Part shown: positions 46,574-54,523 of the stretch, piece after piece
Numbering within the stretch: the stretch's first letter is position 1
How the letters are laid out: each line of letters begins with the position of its first letter
From: Vibrio sp. FE10
GTDB taxonomy: Bacteria; Pseudomonadota; Gammaproteobacteria; Enterobacterales; Vibrionaceae
Assembly (NCBI RefSeq): GCF_030297155.1
Contig: NZ_AP028067.1
Coordinates: 1,922,001 to 1,986,000, forward strand
Direction: 5' to 3'
DNA: 64,000 bases
Notes under the pieces: model-generated
Databases searched by the model: none
What the model was told of the DNA's origin: nothing
What the model saw: the letters and a program-made list of their open reading frames with translations, nothing else
Translations under genes and position numbers: made by a program

Positions 46574-46962
46574 TTAATTAAGCGGCTTATACGTCGCTAC
46601 GCCACCGCTCACAAGATTCAGTAACACGCTAATCATGGAACGATTCAATTCAACGTGTGGATCATCTCTAAGGCTTTTTCAGTCAACGCCCCAAATGATC
46701 GAAACTTCAAGCTCCCTAGCCGCTTGTTAAAAGGCTTTGCTGATCGCTTCGTAATACTTAAAGTCCCATTTCACCTTGTGGTTTTCATCGTAAGCCACTA
46801 AATCAACCGCATGGCCGGATTGATGGCGACTTGGACGTTTGTGGCCGTCAAGTTGGCTCAAACCCTCCTGATAGAATTGGTATTGGCGTTTGGCGGTACG
46901 TAGCCCTTCCGTAACAGAGAACGACTTCGTCTTGCCTTAGGAAACATTTTTGAAATTGGCAT
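46574..46962 (-). pseudogene. Decayed phage-type M15 endolysin (L-Ala-D-Glu / D-Ala-D-Ala peptidase family)
   Basis: This stretch is not an open frame, but the minus strand reads S-V-T-E-G-L-R-T-A-K-R-Q-Y, then S-R-H-Q-S-G-H-A-V-D-L-V (46802-46832; the metal-binding SxHxxGxAxD motif), a TAA at 46727-46729, W-G-V-D, a TGA at 46679-46681 where Trp is expected, then D-D-P-H-V-E-L (46646-46666; the second zinc motif). A plausible start M-P-I-S-K-M-F at 46962 is in another frame, implying an indel near 46930. At least two nonsense changes and one frameshift make it a relic of a prophage lysis gene. Confidence 0.75.
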
Positions 46963-47157
46963 TACATAGTCCATCAATCACAAAGCAAACTTGAGAAAGT
47001 CACATACAGAGTGACATCAAAACCACGGCTTCTCGACTTAAGAAACCAATCAATATCACCAATTAGGCAGTTAAAATAACCATTTTAAATCAATGATATA
47101 AAAGTAGTTGCAAGTTTCATCTATACTCCGCCGCTGTATTAAATCGGAGCCCATACT

Positions 47158-47832
47158 TTGCAAACAAACAATGACCAAAAGCAAGCAATTATCTTATGCG
47201 CACTACTAACCATTGGATCTACTTTCTTTAATGTTGACGTAATGGTGGCGAGCGTTGGTGAGCAAGTCATCTCATTCGTTTCTACGTTTATCACATACGT
47301 TGTCATTATTTGTTTGTTGTTAAAATTCACTAATGTGGACGTTATCAGTTCTCATTATCGAATCTTGATTGGTATTAGTTTTATTGGCATGACGATCTTA
47401 GAGAATGTTTATCCGGTCATCCTGTACAGTGACCAAATATTTATTACTGAGTACTACGTTATCTTTTGCATCGAACTCGTTCTAAGTATCTACGTTACGA
47501 ACGTCATAATTAATGTATCCAATATACTTGGTCATTTGGGAAGACTCTCTCTACTCGATTCATTGCAGGCGAAGATAAAAGGAAGACGAAATTCAAAAGC
47601 TGAAGCAACTCGGGTATATAAAAAGCTCTATCCAGTATTGGAGCTCCTTCTTGATCAAGGCTATAGTTTTGATTCACTGGAAGTTAAAGGTATTGTTAAA
47701 GTGTTAGGCGACTTGCCAGCATTAGGAAAGAAGCGAGAGAACTTCGCTAAGTCTTATCTCAGAGATGAGTTCACACTACGTAAGTTGCCACGCGACCCTT
47801 CATGCTTTGAAGGACAAACGCTTTGGCACTGA
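47158..47832 (+). CDS. Orphan membrane protein of unknown function
   Basis: This 224-aa protein has about four membrane helices (near 10-30, 36-57, 68-88, 98-120) followed by a soluble C-terminal domain of about 100 residues (R-R-N-S-K-A-E-A-T-R-V-Y-K-K-L, then L-G-D-L-P-A-L-G-K-K-R). No family is recognised. It starts with TTG after GGAG; no ATG is well placed before residue 29. It is flanked by mobile debris on the left and an unrelated accessory gene on the right. Confidence 0.6.
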   Translation: MQTNNDQKQAIILCALLTIGSTFFNVDVMVASVGEQVISFVSTFITYVVIICLLLKFTNVDVISSHYRILIGISFIGMTILENVYPVILYSDQIFITEYYVIFCIELVLSIYVTNVIINVSNILGHLGRLSLLDSLQAKIKGRRNSKAEATRVYKKLYPVLELLLDQGYSFDSLEVKGIVKVLGDLPALGKKRENFAKSYLRDEFTLRKLPRDPSCFEGQTLWH

Positions 47833-48248
47833 TATATCCAGATAAACATAGATATCCATGCCATTTACCCACCCGCTCAAATATCGCCTCAATAAGTGTG
47901 TTAACCCAAGCTGTTTGTCTTATATAATTGTTATACCGCTTCTAATCACTCTGGAGCACACCCTCATACTTCTTTGAGTTCGGTTGTGACCCAAGGCTTT
48001 CTCTTCAAGCTGAATTGTTCAACAACAAAAAGTTACGTTGTCTCTTACCCTGAATAACACCTCTCCTACCAAATTAGGTCAACACAAAATAACCTCTTAA
48101 ACAGGCTGCTATTTCGTGTTTAAATTTTGATCTGTCAAACAATTATCTTAATAAATAAGGTGATTAAGCAATCAAATGCAATGCACTCATGCTGTCTTTG
48201 TATAGTTAAATGTTAGTATCTAGCAATGTTGTAAAATAGGTGTTTGAT
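47833..48248. other. Long intergenic gap in the accessory region
   Basis: This 416-bp AT-rich stretch shows no open frame, terminator or recognisable RNA on either strand. It presumably carries the promoter of the DUF2971 gene. Confidence 0.4.
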
Positions 48249-48851
48249 ATGTTGCCTAAACTTTATAAGTTCAGAACGCTTCATGATAGAAACATACAGT
48301 CTATCTCTGAGTGTTCGTTGTGGTTTGATCACGCTAAAACCTTTAACAACCCTTTTGAATCGAACCACATATTTGACCCAACTCTTCAGAACGAGTTCAA
48401 GGTGATGTGCTTCTCCCAATCGAGTGACCACCCTATACTTTGGTCTCAGTACGGCGATAGCTTCAAAGGCATGTGCATTGAATACGACCTCAATCATTAC
48501 GATGGAGAAGCAAACCTCAACTGTTTTAAAGTGCAATATGAAGATGACCCGACTCGATTTAGTTTGCCGTCGACCCTCAACTTACAAGGATCGGATTTGG
48601 GCGCTGCGCTCTTTAAAATTAAACACTCTAATTGGCGCTACGAAGAAGAATATCGGTGGGTTTTACATGATGAGGAGCTCGTTGGGAATAAACTTTACCT
48701 TAATAAAGAGTGCTTAAGCGCTGTCATCCTTTCAGAGCATGCTCCGCCAGATCGAAAGCTAAAAGTCCTTATGATATGCCAGAGCCTTGGAATACCAGTC
48801 AAACACGCAATTGCGAGGCAGAATTCCTGCACTTTTGAAGTAGTCAATTAA
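48249..48851 (+). CDS. DUF2971-family protein
   Basis: This soluble protein of about 200 aa has the DUF2971 pattern: L-Y-K-F-R-T-L near the start, N-N-P-F-E-S, C-F-S-Q-S-S-D-H-P-I-L-W-S-Q-Y-G-D, G-M-C-I-E-Y-D, and W-R-Y-E-E-E-Y-R-W near the end. The biochemical function of this family is unknown; members are common in variable chromosomal islands. ATG 48249 is preferred to GTG 48240 because AGG lies about 8 nt upstream and the family starts near here. Confidence 0.85.
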   Translation: MLPKLYKFRTLHDRNIQSISECSLWFDHAKTFNNPFESNHIFDPTLQNEFKVMCFSQSSDHPILWSQYGDSFKGMCIEYDLNHYDGEANLNCFKVQYEDDPTRFSLPSTLNLQGSDLGAALFKIKHSNWRYEEEYRWVLHDEELVGNKLYLNKECLSAVILSEHAPPDRKLKVLMICQSLGIPVKHAIARQNSCTFEVVN

Positions 48852-48912
48852 ATCAGATAGATAGCTAACGTACGTTCAACAAACTGAAATCTCACCGTGA
48901 GTTACATTGTAA

Positions 48913-48953
48913 CTAAAAAGAGGAGCCACATTAGATTGTGGCTCCTCTTTTTA
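48913..48953. terminator. Intrinsic terminator, bidirectional
   Basis: AAAAAGAGGAGCCACA pairs with TGTGGCTCCTCTTTTT around TTAGAT. It lies between the convergent DUF2971 and HDOD-like genes and overlaps the latter's stop codon. Confidence 0.92.
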
Positions 48954-50171
48954 CATGTTTGTGGTCAGCTTGCCAGGTGTTCTGGCCTGCATTTGCTCCA
49001 TGGTCGCTACGGACATCTGAACCGTTGAAAACCAATAAGGCCTATGTTTAATGTTAAACAATTCGCTATTCTCTAAGGCTTCAAAAATAGAGAACTTTCT
49101 GCCCTGCGAAAGCGCTGCACCGTACACGCTTCGTTCAAGGACTGGGATATCGTGAACTTCTTCGAGGAGCGCACGCTTAATAAACTGGTTATTTGGACTC
49201 CAATCTATGTAATCGACTAGCTTTTTCAGTAACTTAGTGTCTAAGATTTCTATCATAGATTCGAGAAACTGTGTGTTCGGAATAACCTCTGTACATGCAT
49301 AGTATTCGTCATGCTTGTCACTTGCATCCCGATAACCAAGCATGGTTTTAACGAGTGCATCTTCAAACGTCGCTGAAAAATGATTACAAATGACGAATAA
49401 CGGCAGCGTTCTTAATACACCAAGTAAAATACCAGCGTCTGGCTCTTTTACTGACGTCTCTTGTAACCGCATTCGGGTAGAGTTTGCTGTAACAACCAGG
49501 TGTTGCCAGACCTTGGGAACAATTGGCTTGATGTTATCATCAGACCATTTAATGAGTTGCTGACTCATGAGTAATGGAAAGAGTAATTTACAATTTTCTA
49601 TTCCAATTTGTCTTGCTGCTACTTTTGGATCCAGCACCACTTTCGATTTTTTACCGTATTTTTCTGTAAATTCCGGATTCGACACAAACTCAATTAGACT
49701 TGAACTTAGTGGCCTACTTTCAGCTGAAATTTGGTGCAACTTGGAGAAATTCAAAGATGATGAATAAGCGACACTAGCGAAATGGTTAAAATCCGGAAGT
49801 TCAGAAAAAAGAGAGCTCATCAGTGTTTGTTCAAGCTTCTCAATCATTAAGTCGGAAGCCGTATTACACACATCATCAATTACGTAGCGTAATGTATTTT
49901 GCTTAGCGACGACTTTCTCACGACGAGCACTGACTCTGTCTTGTTCACATCGCAACAGAATTCGCTGATTGTGAGATATTCGATCATTCTCATCGAAAAT
50001 AACGCTATCACAATAGCGATTTTCCAAACTTAGCAGCGTGTCTACTGTCGTTTGTTTGAGTTTAAACTTTGGAGAGACTAACCACTTATTGAAGTGTCTT
50101 TCTACGTTAATTGAAACTTTTCTCGATATTTCAATAACTTCAGGAGTGTAATTTTTGTTTGCTAACAACAA
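48951..50171 (-). CDS. HDOD-like domain protein
   Basis: This 406-aa soluble protein has a middle region (about 110-310) reading like an HDOD domain: P-D-F-N-H-F-A-S-V-A, V-A-A-R-Q-I-G-I-E-N-C-K-L-L-F-P-L-L-M-S, and G-V-L-R-T-L-P-L-F-V-I. The last occupies the place of the HD-domain histidine/aspartate helix without a clear metal site. The N-terminal 90 residues are basic and helical. HDOD proteins often act in c-di-GMP, stress or competence signalling without catalysis. The assignment is by pattern only. Confidence 0.62.
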   Translation of the reverse strand: MLLANKNYTPEVIEISRKVSINVERHFNKWLVSPKFKLKQTTVDTLLSLENRYCDSVIFDENDRISHNQRILLRCEQDRVSARREKVVAKQNTLRYVIDDVCNTASDLMIEKLEQTLMSSLFSELPDFNHFASVAYSSSLNFSKLHQISAESRPLSSSLIEFVSNPEFTEKYGKKSKVVLDPKVAARQIGIENCKLLFPLLMSQQLIKWSDDNIKPIVPKVWQHLVVTANSTRMRLQETSVKEPDAGILLGVLRTLPLFVICNHFSATFEDALVKTMLGYRDASDKHDEYYACTEVIPNTQFLESMIEILDTKLLKKLVDYIDWSPNNQFIKRALLEEVHDIPVLERSVYGAALSQGRKFSIFEALENSELFNIKHRPYWFSTVQMSVATMEQMQARTPGKLTTNM

Positions 50172-50347
50172 CCGTGACTTTCCTTGACCTAATCCTAGCT
50201 ATTCATCGTATTATATCCTAGCTATATATAATTAAGTCAATATTAATAGATATTTAAGATGTACTAAGAACCTAGATAGTACAAAACATCTATAAAGGTT
50301 TAGTTATAGTGCATTGAGTATACACCTAGAAAGATCGAGATCGTTGA

Positions 50348-50659
50348 CTAACCTTCGATGTGTAAACGAATGTACTTTTCAGGGAAGCTGTATTTAAACT
50401 TTCGATCATCAGGCAAGTGTTTTCGCGCTTGTTTGCATACTCGACTATCACCGGAAGTCCTAACCTTTTTAATTCGAGCATAGCCTTTTGAGTGCCGCAT
50501 TTCGATCATTAGGTCGCAGTACCCTTCGAGTTCGATCGAGCTTTTCTTCATCACTTTGAGGATTGAAGATTTAATTTTCTTCGCTACCGGGTTAATTAAT
50601 GCATCGTCGGCGAGTATGTTTGGAGACATAAAGCACAACAAAAATACGAGATATTTCAT
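50348..50659 (-). CDS. Small secreted TolA-III-like protein
   Basis: This 103-aa protein has a signal peptide (1-17, cleavage near I-L-A). The mature 85 residues resemble the C-terminal domain of TolA: I-K-S-S-I-L near the start, G-Y-C48-D-L-M-I-E-M, K-V-R-T-S-G-D-S-R-V-C75-K-Q-A. This is the spacing of TolA's conserved C...G-D-x3-C pair, which forms a disulfide. It lacks the transmembrane and long helical TolA domains, so it is a free periplasmic module. It could bind TolB or colicin/phage partners of TolA (inference). Confidence 0.6.
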   Translation of the reverse strand: MKYLVFLLCFMSPNILADDALINPVAKKIKSSILKVMKKSSIELEGYCDLMIEMRHSKGYARIKKVRTSGDSRVCKQARKHLPDDRKFKYSFPEKYIRLHIEG

Positions 50660-50763
50660 ACTGTTCTCAACTATGTGGTGTTGAAAACAGTATGCAAATT
50701 ATTAGGAGAAGTATGAGGTTAAATTAGTACTAGAGATTAGTAAGCAAACCATGATTTCAAAAG

Positions 50764-51072
50764 TTATGCCTTCTTGGAGCCTTTAGATTTGAAGCCATTG
50801 TGAGGAAATACATTTCGAATACGTTGTTGAACATTCTTAGGAATATCTTTGGTGAACTTCAAATTGTAACCAGAACGCTTTGCGTAAACCTTAAGCTCTC
50901 CTTGAAATGCATTGTTGTGACCGATTTCTTGAAGATTGTGCTTGAAACTAGGCGGTAAATGCCCTTTTACTTGTTCAATCGCACCTTCATTGAACTTTAT
51001 CCTCAATACGGGTCTATCAATTGCGACGAGCCAAAAAACCAATACGGCTCCGATTAAGATTACATACATCAT
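50764..51072 (-). CDS. DUF3634-family membrane protein
   Basis: This 102-aa protein has one N-terminal membrane helix (2-19) and a basic domain (R-P-V-L-R-I-K-F-N-E-G, K-G-H-L-P-P-S-F, F-P-H-N-G-F). I recognise it as DUF3634, a small protein beside matP in Vibrio. The function is unknown. It lies 20 bp downstream of matP in the same direction. Confidence 0.75.
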   Translation of the reverse strand: MMYVILIGAVLVFWLVAIDRPVLRIKFNEGAIEQVKGHLPPSFKHNLQEIGHNNAFQGELKVYAKRSGYNLKFTKDIPKNVQQRIRNVFPHNGFKSKGSKKA

Positions 51073-51092
51073 AATGCCACCACTAATGCTGC

Positions 51093-51548
51093 TTATTTGT
51101 CGTCAGAAAGAAGTTTACTCAAATCTTCTTTGAGACTGGTTACTGTTTTACTGGCCTGCTCGCTTCGAGATGCTTCACTAACCAAATACTCGATCGCGTC
51201 AGATAACGTACAGCCGAGTTCGTTTGCGCGTTGAGATAGCTTCTCCCAAACGCGATAATCTAGATCGATCGACTTCTTTTTAGTATGAACTTGTTCGGCG
51301 TTGAAGTGACGTTTACGTTTGGCTCTGATCGCTTGTTTAAGCTTGTTATCAAGCTCCGGAGACATGTTATTTGAGATCCACTCAAGAACCCCTGTAGGTT
51401 GGTGTTCTAGCTTCAACAAAGCTTGCACGGCAACATCAGCTTCACTTGAATCAATATGGCAGGTGATCGAATCACCTTCTTTCCATTTTTTTACCAAGTA
51501 GTTCCATTTCCAACCACATTCTAAATTTTCAAGCTGCTGATATTTCAT
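51093..51548 (-). CDS. matP: Macrodomain Ter protein MatP
   Basis: This 151-aa DNA-binding protein organises the terminus region by binding matS and contacting the divisome. It starts M-K-Y-Q-Q-L-E-N-L-E-C-G-W-K-W-N-Y-L, has the four-helix bundle, then a ribbon-helix-helix (K-K-S-I-D-L-D-Y-R-V-W-E-K-L) and a C-terminal coiled coil. The neighbours ycbZ (divergent) and fabA match the conserved enterobacterial arrangement. One consensus matS lies in this window. Confidence 0.97.
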   Translation of the reverse strand: MKYQQLENLECGWKWNYLVKKWKEGDSITCHIDSSEADVAVQALLKLEHQPTGVLEWISNNMSPELDNKLKQAIRAKRKRHFNAEQVHTKKKSIDLDYRVWEKLSQRANELGCTLSDAIEYLVSEASRSEQASKTVTSLKEDLSKLLSDDK

Positions 51549-51736
51549 GTCTAATCTCGAGAGTTAACCTAGTGACAGCGTAACCCATATTGGGTTACTT
51601 AACAATTATTGTCTTGAAAGAGTAGACCAAGATCATACTTATATTAGCTTAGTGTTTAGTAACTACAACATAGACCTATATGACTCCTCGCTTTTTCTAT
51701 ATACTCCCTACCTTATTATCATAATCAGACATTTAA

Positions 51737-53389
51737 ATGACTCAAGTAGATTGGCGACATGTAACGCCTCAGTACGATGAATATAGCGCTCAATTAGAGC
51801 AATTCCCTGACATATCTCCTTTCACATTCTCAGATATTCAACATAGATTTAGAGATGCGCTAACCCGTTTTGTATGCCTATCCAATCTTTCACGAGTTCT
51901 ACTTGTTAATGCGCCTGACAATTCGATCTATCGTCAACTCATCGTTGAATCTTTAACGAAAGAGTTAAACAACGACGCTCAGCCTGTTATAAAAACCGAA
52001 TCTTTAAATGCAGCCGCTTTGTTTGACCAAGTTCAGTCTAAAGATGGTGAAATTGTAGCAACAAAGCCGGGCCTACTTTCTAGAGCAAACAACGGTTACC
52101 TGGTTGTTTCAGCAAACCTGATCCTTGCAAATCCCGGAAGCTGGCTATTATTGAAATCAGCGCTTCTCGGTGAAGCTGTTGAGCCAATTAGCAGTTTTCC
52201 TGAGCATCTAAATCAGGCACCTATCGAAGCACTGACATACAACATTAAGTTAATTGTTGTCGGAGACCGCGCTCAACTTGGTGATCTGGATTATCTAGAT
52301 GGCGATATTCAAACAGGGTTTTGTCTATTCAGTGAAATAGAACAAGATATTAAGCTCTCCAATGAGAGCCTAACGCAATACCTTGGCTATCTTAAGTGGT
52401 TACAACGACGGTATAACCTTCCAACGATAACTCAAGAAGCTTTGGTTGGAATCCTAACGGCAGGCGCAAGAGAAACGGAAGACCAAAGCTACATACCGCT
52501 ATGTCCGATTTGGCATAACGCGCTGTTGAATGAAGCGCTCATCGAAGCAAATGGTGCTGACATTGATATTCACCATATTCAACAAGCTCAACAACACAAA
52601 TACAACCGCGAGTCTTACCTTCCTGAACGTGCTCTCGATGATATTCGAGATGGCCAGGTCATTATCGAAACTGAGGGTGAGCAAGTCGGCCAAGTTAACG
52701 GTCTGACGGTTATCGACGTTCCTGGACACCCTATTTCTTATGGTGAACCAGCTCGTATCTCCTGTGTTATTCATTTTGGCGATGGCGACATTACCGATGT
52801 AGAAAGAAAAGCAGAGCTTGGTGGCAACCTTCACGCTAAAGGCATGATGATCATGCAAGCGTTCGTAAGCAGTGCGCTAAACCTTGAAGATCCGTTGCCA
52901 TATGCTGCTTCTGTTGTGTTTGAGCAATCATACTGCGAAGTTGATGGCGATAGTGCTTCTCTCGCTGAGCTGTGCTCTTTGGTAAGTGCTTTGTCGGAAT
53001 ACCCTATCAATCAACAAATAGCGGTAACCGGTGCTGTCGACCAATTCGGTCGTGTACAAGCGGTTGGTGGGCTAAACGAGAAAATCGAAGGTTTCTACCA
53101 TGTGTGTAAACACAACGGGTTAACTGGCGAACAAGGTGTGATCCTTCCAAGATCTAACTTAAGACATCTTGCTCTGAAGCCAGACCTGATTGAAAGCATC
53201 AAAAACAATGAATTCCATATTTGGTCTGTCTCTAATGTAGATGAAGCGATTCCTCTCATTATGAACGCACCATTTAGGGACGAAGAACAAGAAAGCGTTC
53301 TGAGTAAAATCGCAGAACGTATTGAAAACTTTGAAAGACATGAACACCCAATTGGAATTGTTGGACGCATTAAAAACTGGTTTGTCTAG
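51737..53389 (+). CDS. ycbZ: Lon-like protease family protein YcbZ
   Basis: This 550-aa protein has a C-terminal Lon protease domain with catalytic Ser406 (V-D-G-D-S-A-S-L-A-E-L) and Lys449 (G-G-L-N-E-K-I-E-G-F). The N-terminal part is a divergent ATPase-like region with no clean Walker A. The substrates of this family are unknown. Divergent from matP, it runs toward fabA, whose regulatory sites begin right after its stop codon. Confidence 0.92.
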   Translation: MTQVDWRHVTPQYDEYSAQLEQFPDISPFTFSDIQHRFRDALTRFVCLSNLSRVLLVNAPDNSIYRQLIVESLTKELNNDAQPVIKTESLNAAALFDQVQSKDGEIVATKPGLLSRANNGYLVVSANLILANPGSWLLLKSALLGEAVEPISSFPEHLNQAPIEALTYNIKLIVVGDRAQLGDLDYLDGDIQTGFCLFSEIEQDIKLSNESLTQYLGYLKWLQRRYNLPTITQEALVGILTAGARETEDQSYIPLCPIWHNALLNEALIEANGADIDIHHIQQAQQHKYNRESYLPERALDDIRDGQVIIETEGEQVGQVNGLTVIDVPGHPISYGEPARISCVIHFGDGDITDVERKAELGGNLHAKGMMIMQAFVSSALNLEDPLPYAASVVFEQSYCEVDGDSASLAELCSLVSALSEYPINQQIAVTGAVDQFGRVQAVGGLNEKIEGFYHVCKHNGLTGEQGVILPRSNLRHLALKPDLIESIKNNEFHIWSVSNVDEAIPLIMNAPFRDEEQESVLSKIAERIENFERHEHPIGIVGRIKNWFV

Positions 53390-53390
53390 T

Positions 53391-53407
53391 ACTGATCGGA
53401 CTTGTTT
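53391..53407 (+). promoter_or_regulatory. FadR-like operator of fabA
   Basis: ACTGATCGGACTTGTTT closely matches the FadR activator site I recall from E. coli fabA. It lies 50-70 bp before the fabA start. Confidence 0.6.
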
Positions 53408-53425
53408 AGCGTACACCTGTTCACT
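53408..53425 (+). promoter_or_regulatory. FabR-like operator of fabA
   Basis: AGCGTACACCTGTTCACT matches the FabR repressor palindrome AGCGTACA-N2-TGTNCGCT with one or two mismatches. It directly abuts the FadR-like site, as in E. coli. Confidence 0.68.
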
Positions 53426-53459
53426 AATATGCACCTATCAAAAATCGGAGTAATTGATA

Positions 53460-53975
53460 ATGCAAAACAAACGTGATTCTTACACTCGCGAAGAGCTTCT
53501 AGCATCAAGCCAAGGCGAACTATGGCCAGAAGGCCCTCAACTACCAGCACCAAACATGTTAATGATGGATCGCATCACTAAGATGTCTGAAACTGAAGGT
53601 GATTTCGGTAAAGGTTTGATTCTTGCTGAGCTGGATATTACTCCTGACCTATGGTTCTTCGATTGCCACTTCCCTGGTGACCCAGTAATGCCTGGCTGTC
53701 TTGGCCTAGACGCAATGTGGCAGCTAGTTGGCTTCTATCTTGGTTGGGTTGGCGGCAAAGGCAAAGGCCGTGCTCTAGGTGTTGGTGAAGTTAAATTCAC
53801 TGGCCAAATCCTACCTACGGCTAAAAAAGTAACTTACGAAATTCACATGAAGCGTGTTGTTAACCGTCGCCTAGTAATGGGCCTTGCAGATGGTCGCGTT
53901 CTTGTTGATGGTAAAGAGATCTATGTTGCTAAAGATTTGAAAGTGGGTCTTTTCCAAGATACATCAGCATTCTAG
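53460..53975 (+). CDS. fabA: 3-hydroxydecanoyl-ACP dehydratase/isomerase FabA
   Basis: This 171-aa enzyme makes cis-3-decenoyl-ACP, the first step of unsaturated fatty acid synthesis. Catalytic His70 (F-D-C-H-F-P-G-D) and Asp84 ([10 protein letters not shown]) are intact, and the protein is nearly collinear with E. coli FabA. ATG 53460 gives the standard start (M-Q-N-K-R-D-S-Y-T) with GGAG 10-12 nt upstream; an ATA/ATT-type start six bases earlier is unlikely. FadR- and FabR-like sites precede it. Confidence 0.97.
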   Translation: MQNKRDSYTREELLASSQGELWPEGPQLPAPNMLMMDRITKMSETEGDFGKGLILAELDITPDLWFFDCHFPGDPVMPGCLGLDAMWQLVGFYLGWVGGKGKGRALGVGEVKFTGQILPTAKKVTYEIHMKRVVNRRLVMGLADGRVLVDGKEIYVAKDLKVGLFQDTSAF

Positions 53976-53993
53976 TTTAATAGTTAGATTTTT

Positions 53994-54028
53994 AATAAAG
54001 CAGCCAATGGTTGCTTTATTTTTATTTC
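53994..54028 (+). terminator. Intrinsic terminator of fabA
   Basis: The stem AATAAAGCA-g-CCAATGG-t-TGCTTTATT is followed by TTTATTT. Confidence 0.85.
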
Positions 54029-54133
54029 AATGTATTTAGTTATAGTGCGTAAGATATAGCTTAAGTAACTCTGATCAGTTATATGTCCACCAGCCAGATA
54101 TGCTAAATAACTTTTATCGCTCTCAGAAACTAA

Positions 54134-54166
54134 CAAGGCTCCATGTTGCAACAACATGGAGCCTTG
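54134..54166 (-). terminator. Hairpin after rmf
   Basis: A 15-bp perfect stem, CAAGGCTCCATGTTG around a CAA loop, lies 23 bp downstream of rmf. The T-run after it is weak. Confidence 0.75.
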
Positions 54167-54189
54167 ACCTTTGAATATGTTCGCCCTAT

Positions 54190-54363
54190 CTACTTATAGA
54201 GACCTGAATGCTTATCATCTTTGGCATCACGCCAACCACCTAACCAATATGATTTAGAATCCATTTGGCTATATGGGCAAGCTTCTTGTGACCTACCATT
54301 TAAACCAGCTTTGTAACCTTGAGATTGTGCTCGTTCTAGGCGATCACGCTTTTGTCTCTTCAT
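54190..54363 (-). CDS. rmf: Ribosome modulation factor Rmf
   Basis: This 57-aa basic protein (M-K-R-Q-K-R-D-R-L-E-R-A, G-Y-K-A-G-L-N-G-R-S, C-P-Y, W-L-G-G-W-R-D-A) matches Rmf throughout. Rmf pairs 70S ribosomes into inactive 100S dimers in stationary phase. ATG 54363 has AGGA 8 nt upstream; the longer frame adds a 36-residue non-family extension. The position next to fabA is conserved with enterobacteria. Confidence 0.96.
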   Translation of the reverse strand: MKRQKRDRLERAQSQGYKAGLNGRSQEACPYSQMDSKSYWLGGWRDAKDDKHSGLYK

Positions 54364-54481
54364 AGTGCAGTCCTCATACGGGTGTTCGTTTACTAACATA
54401 CAATGATTACAACTTCGTGGAGTTTTGTTGACTCCAACTTTAAGAATCGACCACTTTTGAACTTTTCTCAAGGCGAAACAA

Positions 54482-54511
54482 AGCCCGAGTTCAGAATTGT
54501 GAACTCGGGCT
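54482..54511 (-). terminator. Terminator of the DUF3466 gene
   Basis: The stem AGCCCGAGTTCA-gaattg-TGAACTCGGGCT reads into TTTGTTTC on the minus strand. Confidence 0.8.
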
Positions 54512-54523
54512 CAAGAGATAAAA

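Noticed and set aside
46984..47012. GTCAC ... GTGAC near 47 kb as matS
   Set aside because: The half-sites are in the wrong order and spacing for matS.
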